From Platerodrilus igneus (lineage: Eukaryota; Arthropoda; Insecta; Coleoptera; Lycidae): 64,000 nucleotides of DNA. The translations under genes were made by a program, and so were the position numbers. How positions within the stretch are numbered: the stretch's first letter is position 1; the number at the start of each line of letters is the position of its first letter. The notes under the pieces are model-generated. The model was given only the letters and a program-made list of their open reading frames with translations, searched no databases and had not been told where the DNA came from. This document shows, one piece after another, positions 58,620 to 64,000 of the stretch. The DNA is taken from positions 842,501-906,500 of the forward strand of contig JARFIW010001216.1 in NCBI GenBank assembly GCA_036346225.1. The letters run 5' to 3'.

Positions 58620-59142
58620 ATTTTCGTAATTCTTTTATGCTGCTGTGGAGTATAGACATTTTATTTACCAACACCACGTTACAAAACACAAATTCACAGT
58701 GCACGAGCGACGATGTAATAATCCTTCTTTAAATTAAAAATTAAATTATTCAAAGTTTGTGTTAGAGTCCGTTTTACTGTTTCTTTTGTCTTTCTGTATA
58801 AACATTAACTAAAAGAACTTATGCCCCAATTTAAAAGTATTTAATATATGATTAATTTAAGTTAGGGTATCTAATTTTAATGTTATATTATTTCTGAAGA
58901 GGTGCACTTCACAAAGCAGAATGTTGTAGTGGCCCGCCCTTGAAATATGTATACTTTTGTATATTAGGGTTGTTTAGATGTAAGTCAGTCGAGTTAGGAT
59001 ACGACGCCGTGCGGTTGTTTTGTTTGGCACGTGTCCTCCGGTCGTGTATTAATGATTGTTAATTTGTAAACTTAGTGAGCTATAAATTATTTAGTAATTT
59101 CAATCAATTGGTAGTGACAGCATCTTTGAAATTCGTCATTGG
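58620..59142. other. Anonymous sequence
   Basis: Nothing supported. Confidence 0.4.
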
Positions 59143-60073
59143 TTAAATTATATAAATATTAAGTTGATATTACAAGATGAGTTAGATTTTAAAAATTAAC
59201 ATGCGAAGTATAACACTAAACTTTATTCACATTTTAAATGAAGAAGATAATAATTGTTAAAATAAAAATTATGTCAGATTTTGAAATATTTCAAATTTTC
59301 TTTTTAATAGGATACCTGATACCTTTGTTTAATGTAATATTATGTCATGTGATAGTTGTTGTTTGTATGATCTGCTTTGTTTATGTGTGTGTGTGTGTTT
59401 GTTTGTGTGTGTGTATGCGCATGTGTTGTTTGTGTGTGTGTGTCTATGTATTTATAACGTTAAACATATTAACAAATATTACATTAGGTATGTAGTTATG
59501 TTTTAATTGAATATGTAAGAGTCAAACTAATATCAGTTTTATTTATCTATCTTTTGAAATAAAATGTGAACATTTCAAGAAATAGTCTTGAAATGTATCA
59601 CATTTTTATTTCAAAAGATAGTATAAATAAAAACTGATATTAGTGGTTTGAGCTCGATTTACACATATTTACTTAATTTTAAAACATAACTACATACCTA
59701 ATGTAATATTTGTTAATATGTTTAACGTTATAAATACATAGACACATACACACCATACAACCTAACACATGCGCATACACACACACAAACAAACACACAC
59801 ACACACACACACACAAACGCACATGCATACAAACAACAACTATCACATACAACATAACATATACATTAAACAAAGGTATCAGGTATCCTATTAAAACAGA
59901 AAATTTGAAATATTTCAAAATCTGACATAATTTTTATTTTTACATTTTTTCTTATACAAATTATATATCCTTCTTACATTTAAAAGTGAAAACTAAAAGT
60001 TATGTTTAATACTTCGATGTTAATTTTTTAAAACAACTCATCTTGTAAGTTCAATTAATATTTATATAATTTA
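59143..60073. repeat. Near-perfect 0.9-kb palindrome
   Basis: The left arm (about 59143-59580) and right arm (about 59586-60073) are inverted copies separated by five bases; the innermost stem is CATTTCAAGA / TCTTGAAATG around AATAG. The arms include complementary (GT)n and (AC)n stretches of different length. Matching blocks run from TAAATTATATAAATATTAA at the outer left to the complementary outer right. No coding: the two long frames (59238-59495 and 59679-59918) are the same repeat read from each arm. Confidence 0.85.
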
Positions 60074-60221
60074 GCCTAGTTGTTTGTAACATTTTTAGAA
60101 GCCTGTGATCAAGGATTAAATATATCCGAAAATTTAGGCATTATAAAAGAGTTTTCTTTTTACCAGCTGACCTCAAACCCATTAAAGCATTTAATATTAC
60201 TAGAAGGTCATTATCTTTAAA

Positions 60222-60267
<46 letters not shown>
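60222..60267. repeat. (TA)n microsatellite
   Basis: Simple TA run. Confidence 0.95.
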
Positions 60268-60269
<2 letters not shown>

Positions 60270-61089
60270 AAGTGTCGTTTAACCTCGTTGTGATTGGATT
60301 ATTCGACACGCCGAGTATTAGGCTTTGTTTCTACTGTGTTACATTATGTTATAACGTTATTTCATTAAACCCATATAAAATAAAACTGCGAGTTGGTTCA
60401 TTCTTTCTAAACAGGTAATAGCGAGAAAACGAAATTATACCAGAATCTACGTGTATCCAGGAGGGTTATGCTAGCCAGGGCCGACATCTCAAGGGCAACC
60501 GCTTCTATGACGAGTTACAAAGCATCGACGAACATTACAATGCATAGATAACTTATGTATATTTCTTTTCCTGAAGTACTGTATAGTTTATGTCTTATTT
60601 TCTTTTGTATGTATTTAACGTGAACGAATAAGTAAGTATTTAGATTATAAGATGTTATATTTATTTTGCTTACCAATTTTTATATGTTATGACGCTTTGT
60701 TTACACACGATTACGCAACTTATTTGTTTTATTGTTTTGTAAATAATCTTTCAAGATTCGATGTTAACAACATAGTATTACAGAGGTATCCAATGTATTC
60801 TTTTATTTCACCCGCGCCCCTCTCCGACGTTTTTGAGCTAGCCCAAATTCTACCATCCTGTCCCCGTTCTGTTGCGGTATTCGGCGCAAACGATTTCTTT
60901 ACTTTTACTGTTCTCTTTCGTGTTTGCGCGGAATACCGTAACAAGCTCTCACAACACTTTCTTTCCAGTTAATCTTTAACAGTACAACTACTAACTTCTA
61001 AAAACTACGATGCCGTCTTCTTAATTATTTAACATCGAAGCACTATAATTAACTATCCAAACACTGATTATTAATTTATATTGATCACT
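60268..61089. other. Anonymous stretch with a 20-bp inverted repeat
   Basis: CGGTATTCGGCGCAAACGA (about 60876) is repeated in inverted form at about 60928-60947. No gene supported. Confidence 0.4.
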
Positions 61090-61377
61090 TGCTACGTACA
61101 ACGACGTAGCCTGAAATATAAAGAAAGAATGCCGGGCTCAATCGGTGAGTAGGCGGGGTTTTACCAAAAAAAATAATACAGGGGAGGTCTGAAATAAAAA
61201 TACACAACCAAAGAACCATGTAAAAGAAAAACGTCTAATTAGAAATAATGTCACACAATAAGAGGAATATCCTTAAGGGATTTTCCCAGTATCAACAAAA
61301 ACAAAAAAAAAATGGAGCAAATAATCATATTACTTTCCTAAATGTTCGGTTTAAGCAAAAAAAAAAGGTACTAATCA
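61090..61377 (-). repeat. 3' LTR of element E
   Basis: 288 bp, begins TGCTACGTACAACGACGTAG on the plus strand. Similarity to 62571-62869 stops at CTAATCA. Confidence 0.7.
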
Positions 61378-62564
61378 CGAAACAGAATCAGGTAGAACTT
61401 CGTCAACCATACAAACACAAACACCATCAGGAAGAACTTCAACAGCAGTAGATAGAGAAACATGAGCTAGAAGTTCATTAACCACAACTAAAAAAACAGA
61501 AGCAAGTAGAAGTTTGTCAGCATGAGATAAAGAAACACAATCTGAAAGAATTTTGTCAACATCAGAAAAATAAGTAAGAGCAGGTAACGTTTCATCAACG
61601 TCCGATAAAGGAGTAGAATCAAGTAAGACTTTATCACTATTAAACAACGGAGTACGAACAGACAAAACTTAAACTACAATAGGAACTGATTCCTCGACAA
61701 TAGTAGATGGAGAAACAGAATCAGATAAAACTTTGACGACAACAGCACCAGGCATTATAACTACGGGTTTCCTAACTTCAACAGGACCTTCTCTACCCGT
61801 ATTAGAAGTTATCGTCACTTCAGCTACAGCTGTGATTGCAGACGCAACAGAAATTTGTTGAGTTGAATCATTTAAGAAAGCAGGAGCAGGTAAGATTTTG
61901 ACAAAAACATTAACAGGCATTAACGATACAGGTTCATAGACTTCCACAGGAGCCTCTCTGACTGAATTACAAATTATCCTCATTTCAGCGACATTTGTGC
62001 TTGCAGACACGACAGAAATTTCTTGGGTAGAATCATTTAAGAAAGCAAGAACAAACTCTTGACAAGCTAGCTGCAAGTCACTAGTATGGGTTGCGATGGT
62101 GGCGGAGGCACAGTTTGGGGTGGAAGTGAAAACGTAGGATCCATTTGATCATTTTTTGATTCGCGAAGGACAGAAAAAATTTGATTCTTGTTAGTAGAGG
62201 GTCGGTAAGTAGGGGCGTGATAGCCGTAAAAATCAATATTATAGTTCAAAGGCTCATATGGCTGAAAAGGGTACGAGGCGATGGTAGTAAGGCGAGCAGA
62301 AGGAGGTGTAGAAAAGGATGTAGAACTAGAGACGGAAGAAATTTTGTTCGAAGCAATATTGACCGAAGAAGAATATGTTTTGATAGTAGTGGCAGGATAA
62401 CCTGGATGAGGTACACAAAAGAACGTAGAGTTAACAGCAAAAGAAATTTGACTCCTAGGGCTGAGAACAGTATGATCCGAAGACCTATTGGTAGTAGGAT
62501 GACAGTGTAGACAGTTGCGGAGCCAAAAATTAAACAAACTCGGAGCGCCACGCCAAAGCGTCAA
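61375..62564 (-). pseudogene. Repetitive Ser/Val-rich protein of element E
   Basis: Three consecutive minus-strand frames (62564-62067, 62076-61669, 61665-61375) abut with little overlap and are probably one reading frame with shifts or stops. The first is Ser/Pro/Tyr-rich (SSVSSSTSFSTPPS, PFQPYEPLNYN). The second contains two tandem copies of a roughly 63-residue unit (FLNDSTQ-ISV, VAE, REGPVEV, MP--V-VK-L). The third has about seven units of a 14-residue repeat with core VDE-L-DSVSLS. No ATG begins the first frame. No known domain; gag or a structural protein is only a guess. Confidence 0.5.
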
Positions 62565-62570
62565 AATTTA

Positions 62571-62869
62571 TGCTACATACAACGACGTAGCCTTAAATAT
62601 AAAGAACGAATGTCGGGCTCAATCAGTGAGAAAGAGGGGTTTTACAAAAAAAAATACAGGGGAGGCCTTAAATAAAAATGCACACTAATTTATAGACAAA
62701 GAACCATGTAAAAGAAAAACGTCTAACTAGGAGATTATATCACACAATAAGTGGAATATTCTTAAAGGATTTTCCCAGTATCAACAAAAATAAAAAACAA
62801 ATTGTACACATAATCACTATTATTTTTCTAAATGTTTGGTTTAAACAAAAAAAAAATAGATAATAATCA
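62571..62869 (-). repeat. 5' LTR of element E
   Basis: 299 bp. It is followed on the minus strand by TAAATTTTGACGC and TGGCGTGGCGCTCC, a primer-site-like region that is not clearly matched to a tRNA. Confidence 0.7.
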
Positions 62870-64000
62870 CGACTTACATATATCATGAAGAACAAAACAA
62901 AAAAATTAACTCCTTAAAATGACGAGCTGTTGTTTTTAGGTCTTTACCCGATATTAATTATCAAACAAAAAAATTAATTTTCCCCTCTAAAGACAACAGC
63001 TATGCATTATCATCGTAAGCACAGCAGAGATCTAAAACAAGGTACAGACTATTTCATTTAGAATGGAAACTTTCCAAATTCGCAGCAAATGCAATTTCAT
63101 TAAAAATATAATAAATGGACTTATTGTAAGAATGAGAAATATAAAGGATGGTATTGGAGTATTAAAAAGTAGAAACAGAATCTATGTGAATGGATAATGG
63201 ATTAAAAGGAAAAAGTATATTTTAATTTATGCCGAAAATAAACGTAACAAATCCGCCCTCCCCCTCCAGCAAAATTAAAAGATCGGGGTAGGTAAGCAAA
63301 AGTAAGGAAGGCGACAGTACCGTACTCAAAGAGAAAGAGAAAAAAATTCGCTTAAATAAATTACCAACCTAAAACAAAACGGATATTCGACTCTAAATGC
63401 CAACGTACAATAATAGAAAGAATAAGAAAGAATCCGCTTAACGAAATAAAAAAAAGAAAAAACCCAAAAGAAAGCGCTCCGAAATTTAAAAAAAGGAATT
63501 CTTATCCGGCTCGACGAACCAAGGTACCGGACAAAACAAACAAAAAAAGAAATTGAAGAAAAGCACAAGGAAAGATAGGCGGGTAGTAACAATGGGCGAG
63601 GACAAACGTAAAATGGCGTCAACACTGTCAAAATCGTCAGAGGGCGGATGCTTCTTCAGAAAAGAAACAGTAAAGTCATCAACCTCAAACGAAGATTGGT
63701 TCCATGCAGAAAACCATCAGTAAAGAAAAGAAGCGAGAAAGAAAATCAACAGTAACAGCCAAAATGACAAAAGTGTCAAACCTCAAAGTATGCTCGGGAA
63801 CAACAAAAATGCTAGATAAAAAAAAATTACTTCAAACTGTGGTACCCAAGAACCGCAACAACCAAAGAACCAAAGAAAAGAAATATTAACTAGTCCTGAA
63901 GTCGACTAAGTCGTGGTTTCCGAAGAAAAGGAAAAATGGACTAGAAAACAGCTACCACAGAAAGTGGATCGAGAAAAATATTTTCCCAAATCAGTACGAA
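62870..64000 (+). mobile_element. LTR end and leader of a further R-like element
   Basis: At 63248-63255 AACGTAACA looks like an R-type LTR end. It is followed by TCCGCCCTCCCCCTCCAGCA and a purine-rich leader resembling the R3 leader on the opposite strand (shared AGCAAAAT, CGGGGT; later TCAAAATCGTCAGAGGGCGG near 63630 and AGTCGACTAAGTCGTGGTTTC near 63900). No tRNA extension is present here. The element runs off the window; its gag would lie beyond 64000. Plus-strand frame 63704-63889 is Lys-rich leader, not a convincing gene. Confidence 0.55.

Larger units (their letters stand above)
61090..62869 (-). mobile_element. Short LTR element E with repetitive coding region
   Basis: Direct repeats 61090-61377 and 62571-62869 behave as LTRs: minus-strand ends TGATTA and CGTACAACGTAGCA-like. 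Between them are 1.2 kb of minus-strand reading frame. Part of the LTR (GCCGGGCTCAATCGGTGAGTAG near 61133) resembles the family R LTR block near 53724, so the two families are distantly related. Target duplication not clear. There is no RT or integrase, so it is non-autonomous. Confidence 0.65.

Noticed and set aside
59238..59918. Two Cys/Val-rich ORFs in opposite orientation
   Set aside because: They are the (GT)n core of the palindrome read from each arm.
1..64000. CRISPR arrays, operons, ribosome-binding sites
   Set aside because: The window is eukaryotic. Tandem repeats here are microsatellites, minisatellites or transposon subterminal units without spacer structure.

Overview
This is an AT-rich, intron-bearing and heavily transposon-laden eukaryotic sequence. 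The mix of BEL/Pao and long-LTR retrotransposons, LOA-like non-LTR fragments, Tc1/mariner, hAT and Maverick/Polinton-type DNA elements, a tRNA-derived SINE and many (TA)n tracts points to an arthropod, most likely an insect. I cannot name the order. There are no prokaryotic features.

Host genes are few. On the minus strand lie a long open exon (4684-6588, a coiled-coil protein with a C-terminal membrane segment), a first coding exon with a good splice donor (7677-7795) and one internal exon with good splice sites (22379-22473). None could be named. A possible plus-strand first exon sits at 14885-14923. Everything else is mobile DNA, its debris or anonymous AT-rich sequence.

Layout: 0.06-2.6 kb, decayed transposon-associated gene and a LOA-like non-LTR fragment; 4.7-7.8 kb, host exons; 9.9-10.7 kb, integrase end of a BEL element; 10.7-11.6 kb, a foldback element; 12.5-12.9 kb, a SINE plus a minisatellite; 15.2-22 kb, a mariner-like pseudogene split first by a SINE and then by a BEL element (TSD TGTAT) that has lost RNase H; 24.4-27.1 kb, a miniature Polinton-like element with about 760-bp terminal inverted repeats and a 6-bp TSD; 27.2-39.9 kb, four anonymous repeats separated by (TA)n tracts, plus a solo LTR (30.6-32.6 kb) and a non-LTR 3' end; 40-42.5 kb, a hAT transposase pseudogene and a hAT MITE; 43-49.2 kb, a second BEL element (minus, TSD GCAGT) with a mutated RT active site; 49.8-55.8 kb, two 2.2-kb LTRs in inverted orientation around a 1.6-kb internal piece; 59.1-60.1 kb, a near-perfect palindrome; 61.1-64 kb, a small LTR element with a repetitive protein and the 5' part of another long-LTR element running off the window.

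The most unusual structures are the inverted-LTR unit, which appears to have integrated as one piece (4-bp TSD AATT) and carries a 55-nt copy of tRNA-Lys where an 18-nt primer-binding site is expected; LTRs that have engulfed an older primer-binding site; and the deletion-derivative Polinton.
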